This document shows, in pieces, positions 1-10,980 of a DNA stretch of 64,000 nt. Source of the stretch: Enoplosus armatus (taxonomy: Eukaryota; Chordata; Actinopteri; Centrarchiformes; Enoplosidae); assembly GCF_043641665.1 (NCBI RefSeq), contig NC_092199.1:17688070-17752069 (forward strand), written 5' to 3'. The notes under the pieces were generated by a model. The model searched no databases and was not told the DNA's origin. It worked only from the letters and a program-made list of their open reading frames with translations. A program made the position numbers and the translations under genes. Position 1 is the first letter of the stretch; each line of letters starts with the position of its first letter.

Positions 1-15
1 AAATACACTACCCTT

Positions 16-18
<3 letters not shown>

Positions 19-54
<36 letters not shown>
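19..54. repeat. (CA)n microsatellite
   Basis: Uninterrupted CA dinucleotide run of 36 bp, the first of more than 30 such tracts in the window. No gene is associated with it. Confidence 0.98.
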
Positions 55-56
<2 letters not shown>

Positions 57-186
57 GTGAAGCCTCTCTCTGCTTGGTCTCCCCCTATGTTACTTCATCT
101 CTGTAACATTTGTAAGCCCTTAAGCTCCCTGATGTGGAAAATGGACTTTATTTTTATGGTGTGACAAATATAAAAAACTTCCAGCC

Positions 187-190
<4 letters not shown>

Positions 191-232
<42 letters not shown>

Positions 233-233
233 G
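191..233. repeat. (GA)n microsatellite
   Basis: GA run with a single GGG interruption near its end. A CA-rich stretch follows at about 309-330. Confidence 0.97.
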
Positions 234-499
234 CAAAACTAATCTCTGTGGCCTTCTAAACACCAGTAACCACCCATCTCTCTCTGTTTCCTTACCGTGG
301 CACTCTTGACACACAAACACACACACACTCTACATTGCTCTCTTTTCTAGCTTTTCGTCTATTCCACAACGTCCTTTTGAGACCAGGTTGTGCTCTTCTG
401 CATCATTGTCTAAAGACTGTAAATGCAAATGTACAATGTACAAACTACCACGTGTGAAGTCCATGTTTTCGCATGTGACGTGATATTTCACTTGTGGCA

Positions 500-1050
500 A
501 ATGTAGTAGCTACATGGCTTCCTCCAAAAGCTACATGGATGATTATCAGTGTCTGTTCTCGCCGTCGACCGCTTTCTATTTTTGACTAATCTGTCCTCTG
601 AATGCAGAGCTTCTTTTTATTTTTGTTTATCTGGAGCATCACAAACTTTTCTTGGATGCTTCTTAGGTTTTGCAGCCATAAGCTCCGCCATACTCCTAGT
701 TGCTGTAGCCCACTCCGTGGCTATGGTTGCTCCCCCGTTCAGCTCAGCGCAAACCAATCATTGCTGGTTGACATAAAATGCACCACTACCTGTGCACCAG
801 CACGGGAATGTCGCCACAGACTACAGATTTAAAAATGCGGATATACTGCGAAATACAGAAGGATTTACCTGGCGGTGATAGGGTTAATCAGCATTGTGTG
901 AAGTTATTTGGCAACGGCTTGAATGTAACGGACATTCATTTATATGTAAGTAAGTCCCGCAGTCCAGCTTTAAGGTGAAATGGGGCTGAGGAGGCATTAC
1001 AGATCAAATGAAAAAGTGTCGTCCCAGAAGCATTAGCAGGAGCAAATGAC
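500..1050. other. Unclassified old repeat-like sequence, no gene
   Basis: Open frames of 66-76 codons here overlap each other in different frames and have no recognisable domain. The stretch lies directly upstream of the decayed transposon gene at 1060 and could be the 5' part of the same element. I cannot assign it. Confidence 0.3.
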
Positions 1051-1059
1051 CAGGAAGTT

Positions 1060-1600
1060 ATGTCCCGGCTAAAAGATAAGTTCCATTCCACTGAAAGCAC
1101 GAGTGAACTAATTCAAATCCTCACTGCAGTGCCACAGTCCCGGTCCGTTCAAAGAACTGCCATGACTAAACGTCATATCAGGTGTCAAGAGAAGCACTGC
1201 AAGAGGAGGATGGCATACTGGCCACTCCGGATGCAAAAAAAAAAAGAGCGATTTCTAGAGATCTGAAGATGTGAGCAAGATCATGGCGGGGAAGAAAAGG
1301 TGGTGTCTTGGTGTATCATAAAGAGCTTGGAAAAAGAGACCACAAACTAACCAGACTGGCACTTTGCAATTTGTCAGAAGCAAAATATCCTCACGTCGAA
1401 ATTGGTTTCTCTAAATGAGCCGAATTGCAACCAAAGGAATGCGTGTGCCTGATGTTTGTCTCATCTGAGCTTCCACAGCTGAGCGCTCAATCAGTTAGAC
1501 CTTTGAATTTTAGGAAAAGAGTGAAACCTGCTGATGATTTTGAAAAGTTTTCTTCAGGTGCTTTATGATGACAATTTGGTCGATTACATAGACGCTAGTT
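1060..1600 (+). pseudogene. Decayed gene of a fish repeat-derived protein family
   Basis: An open frame from 1060 to 1266 gives a 68-residue peptide with a run of helical and basic residues. The frame then breaks. Other frames downstream continue the apparent homology: around 1270-1300 a 'MAGKK' stretch, and around 1340-1450 a stretch reading LCNLSEAKYP, then IGFSK, a stop, AELQPKECV. This spaced pattern resembles an uncharacterised protein repeated many times in fish and invertebrate genomes, probably carried by a DNA transposon; I know the pattern from memory and cannot name the superfamily. At least two frame changes and several stops make it non-functional. The 3' side abuts the MITE copy at 1626, so that insertion may have truncated it. 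Confidence 0.45.
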
Positions 1601-1625
1601 TGATCAAGTAACAGTCACTCTCGAA

Positions 1626-1834
1626 AGAGTGCCGCACATTCACTTGCACTTCCGGTTCCCTCGTCTGGAAGTCAGTGGGTTTTTTGTTAGATGCCTGACA
1701 TAAGGTCTGTGGTTAACGCAAGCTTAAAAGAGTTACACATTTTGGAACAAAATGGAAAAATCCCATTGGCTTTTTGTCGAGGGAACCAGGGTTCCAGGTT
1801 GGCCTACAAAATACGGCATCCCTGCAGCTCTCTA
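1626..1834 (+). mobile_element. MITE family A, copy 1, heavily internally deleted
   Basis: Shares its left arm (CTTCCGGTTCCCTCGTCTGG, then the TTAGATGCCTG/AAGGTCTGTGGTTA segment) and its right arm (CCCATTGGCTTTTTGTCGAGG to CATCCCTGCAGCTCTCTA) with the copies at 7108, 10981 and 59115. About 500 bp of the middle of the full copy is missing. The right terminus is close to the family TIR AGAGCGCTGCAGGGATGA read in reverse and is followed by TA. The left terminus is degraded. Non-autonomous: no transposase is encoded. Confidence 0.8.
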
Positions 1835-1837
1835 TTC

Positions 1838-1965
1838 ACACCTTTGTCCAGACCATCTTGTTGTCAAGCCCACTGCATGCTAGTACTAAAAGTCTTCAAA
1901 TGGTTCAGAATGCTGCAGCTAGAATCTTTACTAAAACTTTAAACAGCTCCCTACCAATGTCAGAC
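1838..1965 (+). pseudogene. LINE reverse-transcriptase C-terminal fragment (L2/Rex-like)
   Basis: The plus-strand frame contains SLQMVQNAAARIFTKT, matching the 'LQxxQNxAARxxTxT' signature that follows the RT domain in teleost LINEs of the L2/Rex type. Only about 40 codons are recognisable, starting directly at the right end of the MITE at 1834. A 5'-truncated, dead LINE copy is the likely explanation. The assignment rests on this one motif. Confidence 0.55.
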
Positions 1966-2380
1966 CAGGCAAGCCTCTTCATACCAGTCCGATTCACATG
2001 GATTCCGGCAGACGGTAGACGGCAAACCGCCTATCATTTTAGTGGACGAGAGCAGGACGGTAAAATTTACTTTTCACCGCCCTCCGCGATGGAATTCACA
2101 ACCGGATGTTATGTGGCTCCCTTGCACAGGGAGAAAACACGGGCGATGTGGACAGCGAGAAGCTAAAAACGCCTCTTTTTTAGACAAACATAAACAAAGA
2201 ATACACCAGGTGGAGTTCTGCTGTCACTGTCCATGTTGGAAATAAATGAATGACCTCACCTCGTCTTGGAGGGAATTTAACATTAATTTTTAAGTTTGCA
2301 ATAGAATATCAAGAGAAAGCGTTTGATAGCTCCATGCAATAATTACACAAGATAATAGACACAAAATAATTGTATTTCAA
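1966..2380. other. Unclassified sequence between LINE fragments
   Basis: No coding sequence is recognised. The stretch around 2000-2160, with paired GGCAGACGGTAGACGGC-like direct repeats, looks repeat-derived. 2260-2380 is plain AT-rich DNA. Confidence 0.3.
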
Positions 2381-2699
2381 TGCGTGTTTTGTTTTGCCGT
2401 CCTTGGGCGGGTCGGTCTCAGTCTCAATGAATCTCTTAAGCCCAGCACTATAGTCCATGTTTGTCCTGCCTACGAGAACACTGTAAATGTTCTGTTTGTT
2501 TGTTTGTGTCCCACAAGCACAGCAGTGTGCCTATCACTCTCTCTGCTCTCCCTCTCCAGTTTCTCCTCCTTGCCCTCTCTTTTCACTCAGGCTTCTCTGA
2601 CCATCGGCCGACCTGGGACCTCTCTCTCAGTCAGTGCCTCATTCCAGGTGTTTGGACCTGGGTCTTCGTCCTCCAGGAGATTTGGGACTCTCCTTTTTT

Positions 2700-3152
2700 T
2701 CTGTCTCTCTCTTCCTGTGTGTGTGTGTGTGTTGGTTTCCTTTCTCCTGCCTGTGTGATTGATGTGCTTGAGCTTTGCCTCTTGTGAGTCTGTGTGGTCT
2801 GTCCTCTTGTGGGTTTCCATGGAGGAGAGGAGGTTGTGTGGCTCAGGTCCTACCTGTTTGACGACACCTGAAGTTCCTAAACGTCCTCCAGGATAAATCA
2901 ATCAATGTATCTAATCTATCGTATTTTGTCATCCTGATTGTCCATACTGTAATTTTACTTTGTCTTCTGTCTACACAACATCTATTGCATGGAGGGATCC
3001 CTCCTCTGTTACTCTTGCTGAACTTTCTAACATTTTTTTTAGGGGGGAGGGTTCTAAGGACAGAAGGTGTTGTGTGTTATACAGATTGTAAAGCCCTGAG
3101 GCATATTTGTGATTTGTGACATTGGGCTATATAAATATAATGGATTTGACAG
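2700..3152 (+). mobile_element. LINE 3' end (L2-like), 5'-truncated
   Basis: The block ends with the tail common to many teleost LINE copies: GATTGTAAAGCCCTGAGGC, then TTTGTGATTTGTGACATTGG and GCTATATAAATATAATGG. Upstream is a conserved-looking segment with ATAAATCAATCAATGTATC and GGAGGGATCCCTCCTCTG. A short internal deletion before the poly-T at about 3033 is likely compared with the form I know. It encodes no protein. The L2 clade label comes from memory of the tail type; the LINE nature is better supported than the clade. Confidence 0.65.
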
Positions 3153-3241
3153 CCAGACAAGCAAGCTCACACACTGTGTCCTGAGTGTGTTAGACTCATG
3201 CAGATCAAAATCACTCACTCACCCTCGTCCTACCTCACTTT

Positions 3242-3244
<3 letters not shown>

Positions 3245-3277
<33 letters not shown>
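3245..3277. repeat. (TC)n microsatellite
   Basis: Uninterrupted TC run. Confidence 0.97.
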
Positions 3278-3280
<3 letters not shown>

Positions 3281-3331
3281 ACACACCTGCACAAGCCCCT
3301 CCTCCTCCACACTATGACCTCTGTAGATTGT

Positions 3332-3367
3332 TGATGGGTGTGCTGGCAAATTACAGCACACCCATCA
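3332..3367. repeat. Perfect 14-bp stem hairpin
   Basis: TGATGGGTGTGCTG at 3332-3345 is followed by an 8-nt loop and its exact reverse complement CAGCACACCCATCA at 3354-3367. No terminator function is implied in a vertebrate. See findings for the other short perfect hairpins. Confidence 0.95.
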
Positions 3368-3390
3368 CAAATTACAATCAGTGAGTGAGA

Positions 3391-3421
3391 GTGTGTGTGT
3401 TTTTGTGTGTGTGTGTGTGTG
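3391..3421. repeat. (TG)n microsatellite, interrupted
   Basis: TG run broken by a short T tract. The next 200 bp (to about 3640) is rich in degenerate GTGAGTGA/TGAGTCA-like words without a fixed period. Confidence 0.9.
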
Positions 3422-3848
3422 AGATAGAGCGAGAGACTGTGAAATTTTGAATGGCTGTGCGTGTGGATGAATGAGTCAGTTTGTCTAAGTGAGCAAATGA
3501 GACAGTAACTGAGTGTGTGTGTATGAGCGAGCGAGCAAAGTGTGTGACGGTAAAACTGAGGCAGTGTCAGTGATTAAATGAGTCAATGAATGATGTGTGT
3601 TTGGCTGTTGATTCATTAAATAAGTCAGTGGGTATGAGTGAGTAAAACAACAGAGAAGAGGTTATCTATAACACAAGTACTTCACCTCCTTCACTCTCTA
3701 ACACATGCATAACACAATATACGACCATCAAGCGGCAGATCGTGTGATGACAGCAGATCAGTCAGTTCCACCTGCAGCTGCCCTCCCCAGGTTGACCAAA
3801 CTAAAACTAATTATAATGCAGACCTATTAAAGGTTCCATATTATGCTC

Positions 3849-3851
<3 letters not shown>

Positions 3852-3919
<68 letters not shown>
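3852..3919. repeat. (AT)n plus poly-T
   Basis: AT dinucleotide run of about 53 bp followed by 16 T, inside the MITE starting at 3831. Confidence 0.97.
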
Positions 3920-4061
3920 CATTTTATGATTCCGCTAGAGCAGCTTTGCATGATTCACAGTTCAAAAAAAGTCCTGATTTATCCCGTCCTGGCCCTTCAT
4001 GCAGCCCCTCAGTTCCCCCCTCTGTCTGAAACAAGCTGTTTGAGCTCATGTCTCTTTAAAG

Positions 4062-4076
4062 CCCCCCCCCCCCCCC
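4062..4076. repeat. Poly-C tract
   Basis: Fifteen consecutive C. Confidence 0.95.
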
Positions 4077-4686
4077 TCCCTAAAAGCCCACTTTCTTCTG
4101 GAAGACTTTCCAAAAGCAAACTGTAAACCGGACGTTACTAAGCAACGCCGACATAAACATAAACATCTGGTCTGTGCCTGGAGCACAGACACCATATAAG
4201 GACATCCGGGCCTGTCTGACATCACATAGGTTGGAAAAAACGGAAACGTAGTGTTCAGAGCCGCCTGAAGCCGGAGCTTTTGGCTCACAGGGATTACTTT
4301 TACATACATTTAACTCATTATTTGGCAACTTTGGCAATGTTTAGTATGAATATCCAACATTGTAACGTTATATATATGAAAGAAAATAAGGAAAAGCATA
4401 ATAGGTTCTCTTTAAATGACTTCCGTGCATTCAAAATATCAAACATTGCAATTCATGATTGGTCTCCTCCCCTGGCCTCCCCCTCCCAATCTATTCTTCT
4501 GAGTTCAATTTTGCTGCTTGACTTGTTGCACCAATAAGCATCGAGCATTTCAGTAACGTTAGGTTTTTGCAAGTCATGTCAGCTAACGTTACTAGTTATG
4601 ATTCACGGACTAAATGCACCCATAATCCTCCCATAAAATGACATCAAGAAGCATCAACGAAAGAGATGGGACAAACCACACATCAT

Positions 4687-4722
4687 TTCTATAAATGTCA
4701 GCGTGCTGTGACATTTATAGAA
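4687..4722. repeat. Perfect 14-bp stem hairpin
   Basis: TTCTATAAATGTCA (4687-4700), loop GCGTGCTG, then the exact reverse complement TGACATTTATAGAA (4709-4722). Confidence 0.95.
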
Positions 4723-4797
4723 GCTAACGTTAACATACCGAGATCAAGAGCTTTGCAGTGTGTGGGTGTAACTTTAACATTCAGTCAACACGTTTCT

Positions 4798-4799
<2 letters not shown>

Positions 4800-4835
<36 letters not shown>
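4800..4835. repeat. (AT)n microsatellite
   Basis: Uninterrupted AT run of about 36 bp. Confidence 0.97.
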
Positions 4836-4837
<2 letters not shown>

Positions 4838-5296
4838 CTATTTGTGGGAATGAGTGCAAGATTGTTGTCGGCCGTTGACTATCTCAATCTTCCCCCTAGA
4901 TGTTTCCACTTAAGGAACAGTTTTGCATTCACAAGCGGGTGAACTGTGTAGACTAAACCTAAAACATATAATAAGTTTATTATAAACTAACTAACACACA
5001 TTTTAAAGACTAAATCTTTATCTGCTCAAAGTAAAACTGAGGTTCTCGGTCGATCTCGAGCGCATACAGTTCAAAAGTTGACGACACGTAAAAAGTGGGG
5101 GATTCGTGTGATTATGAGTGGCTGGCTATGGGCTTTATGCTTTAGTCAGCAGCCGGCATATATTACACAGGCACACTGACATCTCACAGAGCTGCGGTGG
5201 ACACATTTGTAGGAACAGAAGTCTGTCTGCTCGGAGACAGACGACTGGCGGAGGATTGAAATGCTTCAGAAAATGATGTGATGTGGATTGGCTGTT

Positions 5297-5344
5297 ACAC
5301 ACACACACACACACACACACATACACACACACGCACGCACACAC
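5297..5344. repeat. (CA)n microsatellite
   Basis: CA run with AT and GC interruptions near the right end. Confidence 0.96.
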
Positions 5345-5718
5345 TCACTTATTTACACTCTCCTCCTTCCATTCAGCCTGTGTGAAACCACTTTAATGGG
5401 CGCACTGACTGGATTCAATAGGCGATGGAGAGAGAGAGGAGGAGGCCAGCGGGTCTGCACCATGAAAACCATTGTGTTCAGAAAGAATCAATCAGTGCTT
5501 TCCAGTGTAATTCGATTCATTCACAAAGGGCCGGGAAGCAATTTTAAAATGGAAATGCCACTTGACTTCAAGTGGAGGAGAAAAGAGGGAGGATGAGGAG
5601 GAGGGAGGACTGACCCTATTCATTTGAGGCTGCTGTGTGTTGAGGTATCTCTCTTTCAGTGTGGCGTGGTTACACACACACTCCCTCTTTGAACTGAGCC
5701 CAATGAGGCACCAGCAGC

Positions 5719-5724
<6 letters not shown>

Positions 5725-5750
<26 letters not shown>
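5725..5750. repeat. (TG)n microsatellite
   Basis: TG run of 26 bp. Confidence 0.96.
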
Positions 5751-5751
<1 letters not shown>

Positions 5752-6084
5752 TTTTGCACTTACAGGATATCTCTTGAGAGCCAATTCCACTTGTATAAGC
5801 AAGGGACATTTTCGCAAATTCACATTTCCCCACTAGGACTGGTTTAGGCATAGTGCGTCAGAGTTAAAGGAACAGTTCCAGTAAAAAAAAAAACGGCATA
5901 CTGTCCTGCCCGGAGTTTAACCGGTTCTCATACCTAAATCATAGAATAAGTTGTTTGTCATGAAAATCATTCATATGACACTTTTCTGACCTTCTGTGAT
6001 TATGGTTTAGTTAAGAAATGAGACATGGTGAAAAGAGTCGCTTAGCACTATATAAGTATATTAACCATTTACGTGTACTTTTTA

Positions 6085-6225
6085 TTTTGGCCCATGTCCC
6101 ATCCGCTAACATGGAAGGGGCAGGGCTTATGACCTATACTGCCACCAGGGGGCGATCGAGACATTTTGGCTTTACTTTCAGGGAGCTGATATGATGTCCA
6201 TCTTTACATATGGTCTATGGTAGAG
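6085..6225 (+). repeat. Interspersed teleost repeat fragment
   Basis: The stretch containing GGGCTTATGACCTATACTGC, CACCAGGGGGCGATCGAGAC and the ending GTCCATCTTTACATATGGTC matches a repeat I remember as very common in percomorph genomes. The class is unknown to me. No coding potential. Confidence 0.55.
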
Positions 6226-6229
6226 GCCA

Positions 6230-7095
6230 AAACTAAAAGAGCTAAAAGAGAGTGAATATTGGACCGTTCACCGTCAACTTAAAAGAGGCTCATTTGTCAT
6301 TGTTGAGTTCCAAGTTGTTATCGCAGGTTTAAGGTTACTTTAGACCTGTATTCACAAGAATTGTAAGAGAAATGTGGGTGTGTTCTGTTGTGTATAGACA
6401 CAAAAACTGCCGAGGTGCATTTCTACTGTCATTACTGACAGTTCGCTCGACACCTGAGAAATCCTACTGGACTAAGTGTGTGTGTGTGTGTGTTGAGTGG
6501 CAGCAGGTGAAGGGTGGGTGGTAGACCTCAAAAGGGTGATAATGTTTCAGGAAGAGGAGGTGAGGTGGAAGGATGCAGAAGGTGGGGGCTGTTCAAAAGA
6601 GATAGAGACTGAAACAGCAGCTGAGGAGGAGTAAGACGAGGGAAGGAGGAATGAGGGAAACCTCGCAGTTTCTTTCCTAACAATTGCAAATCATTGATGA
6701 ACTGAGTCACTCCTTCCCTGCAGGAGGTGCCTCTCATCTTCATCAGTTTCTCATGATGGCAGCCCACTGGCACTAACAAAATGGAAGCCACTCCTTTCTC
6801 ATAATAATTGTTGTCTCCGCAATTCTCCCAGAGCATTTACCTCATCAATAAGTCAATCAGTGGGAGTTATATTGTATATTGTACAGAGGAGGCCAAGCTT
6901 TTCCTTTGCTGCTTTTGCCGAAACTGAATCGATGGCATGTGAGGCAAATAAAATGTCAATAACAGACTCTAGTTAACACATCTGTCACAAAACCTGTCCA
7001 AATGGTAGAAGGTAATCTAAAAGCTATTCAAAAATGAGAATAAAGTTTAAAGAAAAAAATCAATTCGAGTTGCATAGGATGCACATGCATACACA
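6230..7095. other. No gene seen
   Basis: A purine-rich block spans about 6535-6660, producing the pseudo-open frame on the minus strand at 6528-6836. A (TG)n run lies at 6476-6494. Otherwise unique-looking AT-rich DNA. Confidence 0.5.
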
Positions 7096-7107
7096 CTGGA
7101 GATGTGG

Positions 7108-7640
7108 TCAGTAGATACCCCCCCCACTTGGGAATTTGGAAGCTTTTACGTGTCTTAAAAAAGGCGGTTGCTAACAAGCGGCTAAATGAGACTACAGAGG
7201 TTGTCGCGGACATTAAACGTCTTCATGCCGAAACATGGAAAGTGATCTACTCACTAGTCCGCCTTTACAGCCTGGTTGTGTTTATACTCTACATCTATCT
7301 GTCTGTATATCTATATCTATCTATATTCTCTTCAAAGTGAAGCTCAGCGGTGGTGACGTTGAAGTAATGCGACCGTGGTGTAGTTCCTTTATAGCCTAAC
7401 GTTAGCTTTTTACTTCTGGTGATTCCATTTACGCTTCAAAAATGATAAAAGTGGTGTTCATTAGTGAAGATTATCTTGCTGAACAAAACGTGTAAGAATC
7501 ATAAACTTTTGTTTTGCCACAGAGTTTATTTTCTGCAATAATTCAAAATCCCATGGAACAAATCCCACTGGCTTTTAGTGGAGGGAACCGGTGGCGACGC
7601 TAACTTCCAGGTTTGCCTACAAAAATACTTCTTCCCCCTA
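7108..7640 (+). mobile_element. MITE family A, copy 2, left end missing
   Basis: Collinear with the inverse of the full copy at 59115-59827 from the GTAGATACCCCC segment through GCTAACAAGCGGCTAAATGAG, the TATCTATCT-type simple repeat and TTCTGCAATAATTCAAAATC to the ACAAAAATACTTC right region. The left roughly 200 bp and the last bases of the right TIR are absent. The 78-codon open frame at 7104-7340 has a partial counterpart in copy 4, but indels shift the frame and no domain is seen, so it is not called as a gene. Confidence 0.85.
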
Positions 7641-8380
7641 TGACTTTATGACTTTCGTACAGAATCAAGAGAAAATGGGAGCGAGGTTTTGGGGCAAATA
7701 TGAGGAAGAGCTGGAGATTCTCGTAAATTCTAACATCAGTCAGAGGATGAGATGTCATACAAACAGATACACAGTCGGTACATATGTTGCGACCTAACTA
7801 CAGCTAAAGTCTCCACAGTCAGTACATTGGTGGTGGTGGTGAACATGAACTGCAAAAGGCAAAAATAAAAATCAACTTATTGAATCCGAACCCACATCAA
7901 CAGATGCTGGTTTAACATGTTGATTATGTATTTCCTCTTGGTAGTTTGTCTTAGTACAACTCATCCTCAACAAAGTGTTACTCCATTAAAGTATCTTCCA
8001 AATGGCCTTCCTGTTCATGTTATGTACGCAGGCTTTCTGTCATTTGCAGTCCTCATTGAGAAAATTACATTGACTTTCCACATTGAACATTTTCTCAGAC
8101 TATAGAATAGATAGGCTGATTGGTGCAACATATGACGAGAAAACTGAACTTACTGTGAAAAATCATTGAAGTGCTCTATTAAAAATGTGCATATATTGAT
8201 GAAATATTTCACTCAATGTAAGCATCACACTGTACAGCTGCAGTGAAGAGGATATCTGTTGTGAAGAAAATGTCAAACGTTTATTATATGTAGAGACAAA
8301 TGCACGAGAAAAGAACGGACAGCGTGTTGTATTGTCCATTTACTGGTCTAACACTAACACATGAAAGCTCCCTGGCTCCA
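7641..8380. other. No gene seen
   Basis: AT-rich DNA with short unrelated open frames. No repeat family recognised. Confidence 0.5.
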
Positions 8381-8388
8381 ACAGTCAA

Positions 8389-8408
8389 CCCCCCCCCCCC
8401 CCCCCCCC
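8389..8408. repeat. Poly-C tract
   Basis: Twenty consecutive C, followed by a CA-rich region to about 8515. Confidence 0.97.
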
Positions 8409-8539
8409 ACCACCCACATACATTCATCTCAGTGCCAACACACATGCCAGCCAAGCCTCTCCTACAGCACACCCCAGCTCCCATGCACACACACACACAC
8501 AGACACTCACACATCCCAGCGGCACATGGTCCACTGTCC

Positions 8540-8720
8540 GGGATCAAGCCAAGGTCAGCCGTGTGATTAGCACTTAGCGCCGGAGGCTAGCACTGGCAGG
8601 CAGTTTCCCCTTAATGAAGCCATCACTGCATGGAGAGAGCTAGAGAAATACTGCCAGTCAGCCCAACTGGACCTGCCTGATTTACAGCTGCGGCAGTCTA
8701 CACATCAGCCATGCTAAGGG
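8540..8720. promoter_or_regulatory. Candidate conserved non-coding block
   Basis: A low-repeat stretch containing GTGATTAGCACTTAGCGCC, CCCCTTAATGAAGCCATC and GATTTACAGCTGCGGC (E-box CAGCTG). It has balanced composition and no simple repeats, unlike its surroundings. Regulatory function is inferred from texture only. Confidence 0.25.
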
Positions 8721-9495
8721 AATATACCGCGACGTGGGTAGAAGAATAGTTAAACTGTCAGTGAGTGACGGCTTGATGACATAACGCCAGCTTGTAGTTC
8801 ATTGGCATTTGGGAAGTGACACATCGTTTGACACTTTCTCTGTGCGATTTTTACTTTGCACAGTGACAGTGAGGTAAACACTTTTCAGGCTGGCAGTCAA
8901 AATGTTTGGGTGGCAAAAATAAAATAATCTAAAATAAGATTGTGTTTAGTAAACTAGCCATTTTTTGTATGCAGTCTTAATTTATATAATTAGAATTCTG
9001 CACCAGTAAACATCATCATCATCATTTCATCATCTTAGGTACACTACGTTCATATTATATATATATATATTTTTTTTTTTTTTTGAATTTGGGGATGTAA
9101 GCAAAGTTTTACATTATACAAATTAAAGTAAATTAAAACGCATTTTAGGCTGACTGCAGTATTTGTTAAAATTGGACTATTTTTAGGCCAGCAAAATAAT
9201 AAATATAAAATATAGAATAACGTATTTGTACACCAGAGTTTGATTTGATTCCTGGCAGTGTGCAGAGAAGGCTTTGAAAGAGTTTGGAAATAAAATGGAA
9301 ATACTATGTTTATGGGCCCGTGTTTTCCTCTTGAGTGTCCTGGAAAGAGCTATGTGTGCTCTTACTAGTCAATGGGAAAATAGAGAGTTCTTAGACTGTT
9401 ACTGTAGTTCGAGTTTAGTCAGTTGAGTTGAGTTTGTGAAGTAAACTTCCAGGAAAAAAAAACTTGCAGAAGACATGATTGACCACCTAACTTGA

Positions 9496-9522
9496 GGGGG
9501 GGGGGGGGGGGGGGGGGGGGGG
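9496..9522. repeat. Poly-G tract, 27 bp
   Basis: Twenty-seven consecutive G on the plus strand, the longest G run in the window. Confidence 0.97.
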
Positions 9523-9810
9523 CTCAGTATTACTTAACCCCTGGCTACAGCCCTGGCTGGGCGGTGGTGAGTTCGGAACAATCCGATCCCGGCATTAAAC
9601 CATTATGTATGAATGATTACACAGTTGTATTAGGCAGCTGGCTATAGGTTCTGCTCCTTGAGGCTTTGCCTGCATGAGTCCCAGCGCATGTTAGAGATTC
9701 AACTCAAACCCCCGGTGTGCACAGAACAGAATGCAGCAGATCACAAATCACTGTGATATGGAATATACATAATGCACAAGGCAAGAGATGCCATTGCAAA
9801 CATGATTTAA

Positions 9811-9858
9811 TATATACATATATATATACTGTATATATATATTATATATATATATATG
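9811..9858. repeat. (TA)n imperfect, palindromic
   Basis: Imperfect TA run interrupted by ACTGTA and ATTATA. Confidence 0.93.
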
Positions 9859-9859
9859 T

Positions 9860-10980
9860 TCTATGTTCTATGAAAGGCAGAACAGGAAGAGGCTGAGGAG
9901 ATGGAGACTGTAGAAATGGGCACAACCGGTAACGTGGTAGTAACTTAGTAGACGTGGGAGAGCAAAGTATATGAGATCCGTTTAGCTCATACGTTTTATG
10001 ACATAATGCAAGATTCAAGCATTGTCATACCTTCCTGACATCCTCGCACTCATAAAGCTGAAAGGCTGAAAATAAAATACTGATGCAGTTTGCGTTTTTG
10101 GTTAATTTCCTCCCGCGAGGAGCATTCAAAAGTAGATTTGAAGACTGTAGGTCTCCTCGGGTGTTCTGAAGGGGGCTCTAGCTACCTCTGAGGACACCAA
10201 CGTCACGTCTCTGGTATTGTTTCCTGTGAATGTAGGGCTTTCAACAGTACTCGTGGTATGCTTTGAAGGCCAAATGCTTCAGACGAAATATTGTAATAAG
10301 TTATTTTATAGCGTGCCTTTAGACGAACATATAATGAAGCCAGAATAGAGGAGGCTTTGAAACTGCATTTAGACCATCTCACCATGCACGGAGATAGACT
10401 TTACAGATACATAATAACAATTGAATTAACTGATAAAACAACATTTTCAATAATAACACATAACCTAAAATCTTAGGGGATTTGAGTTTCACAGAGGGAA
10501 ATGAAGCCTATAACCTCAGTATTTCTAAAATTGTGCCTATGGACCTGAATAGAGTTTACTATAATCTGCAACACCATGAAACACACATGACACTGTGTTA
10601 ATAAATAAAACACATTTTAGAATCAAATAAAAATGTGTAACATGATCTAAAATATGTGCATGTGCTGTAAGGTGCATGCTCAGTGTTTGCTGCATTGGAA
10701 TTTACTACAACAGAGAAACCATGTGTACCAAGCACTGGAGCAGCACAGTGTACACTGTACGAAAAAGCTGAACAGCCAGAGTCAGACTGTTCCGATGATG
10801 TCATCTAGGGACAAATGCTTGGAGCTGCCAGTGAATAATAAACCAACTGCTAGGGATTCTATGACGGCGGCCATGTTCTGAGTCACTGCTAGAAGCCTGC
10901 ATTCACATGGAGCACAAACTCCACAGAGGCGGTCGCTAGTGGCCCAAGTTAAACCGTGTTCAGACTGAACATGAAGCAAT
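9860..10980. other. No gene seen
   Basis: Short overlapping open frames only (60-75 codons, mutually overlapping on both strands around 10600-10980). No domain or known repeat recognised. Confidence 0.5.

Larger units (their letters stand above)
3831..4411 (+). mobile_element. TTAA-flanked MITE, family B copy 1
   Basis: The left end AGGTTCCATATTATGC follows a TTAA at 3827-3830. The right end GCATAATAGGTTCTCT (near-inverse of the left) precedes a TTAA at 4412-4415. Internal sequence around 3925-3975 (GAGCAGCTTTGCATGATTCA) recurs on the opposite strand at 47475-47540, tying it to copy 2. TTAA target sites are typical of the piggyBac and Kolobok superfamilies, so this is probably a non-autonomous member of one of them. 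The open frames of 85-87 codons inside it on the minus strand are incidental. An (AT)n expansion (3852-3904) plus poly-T lies near the left end. Confidence 0.8.
4420..5290. other. AT-rich intergenic or intronic DNA, no gene
   Basis: Nothing coding is recognisable. It holds a perfect hairpin at 4687-4722 and an (AT)n tract at 4800-4835; several GTTAAC/AACGTTA words occur around 4550-4740. Confidence 0.5.

Noticed and set aside
7104..7340. Open frame similar to the minus-strand frame at 59405-59665, suggesting a conserved protein
   Set aside because: Both lie in copies of the same MITE. Indels change the reading frame between them, so the similarity is of DNA, not of a maintained protein.
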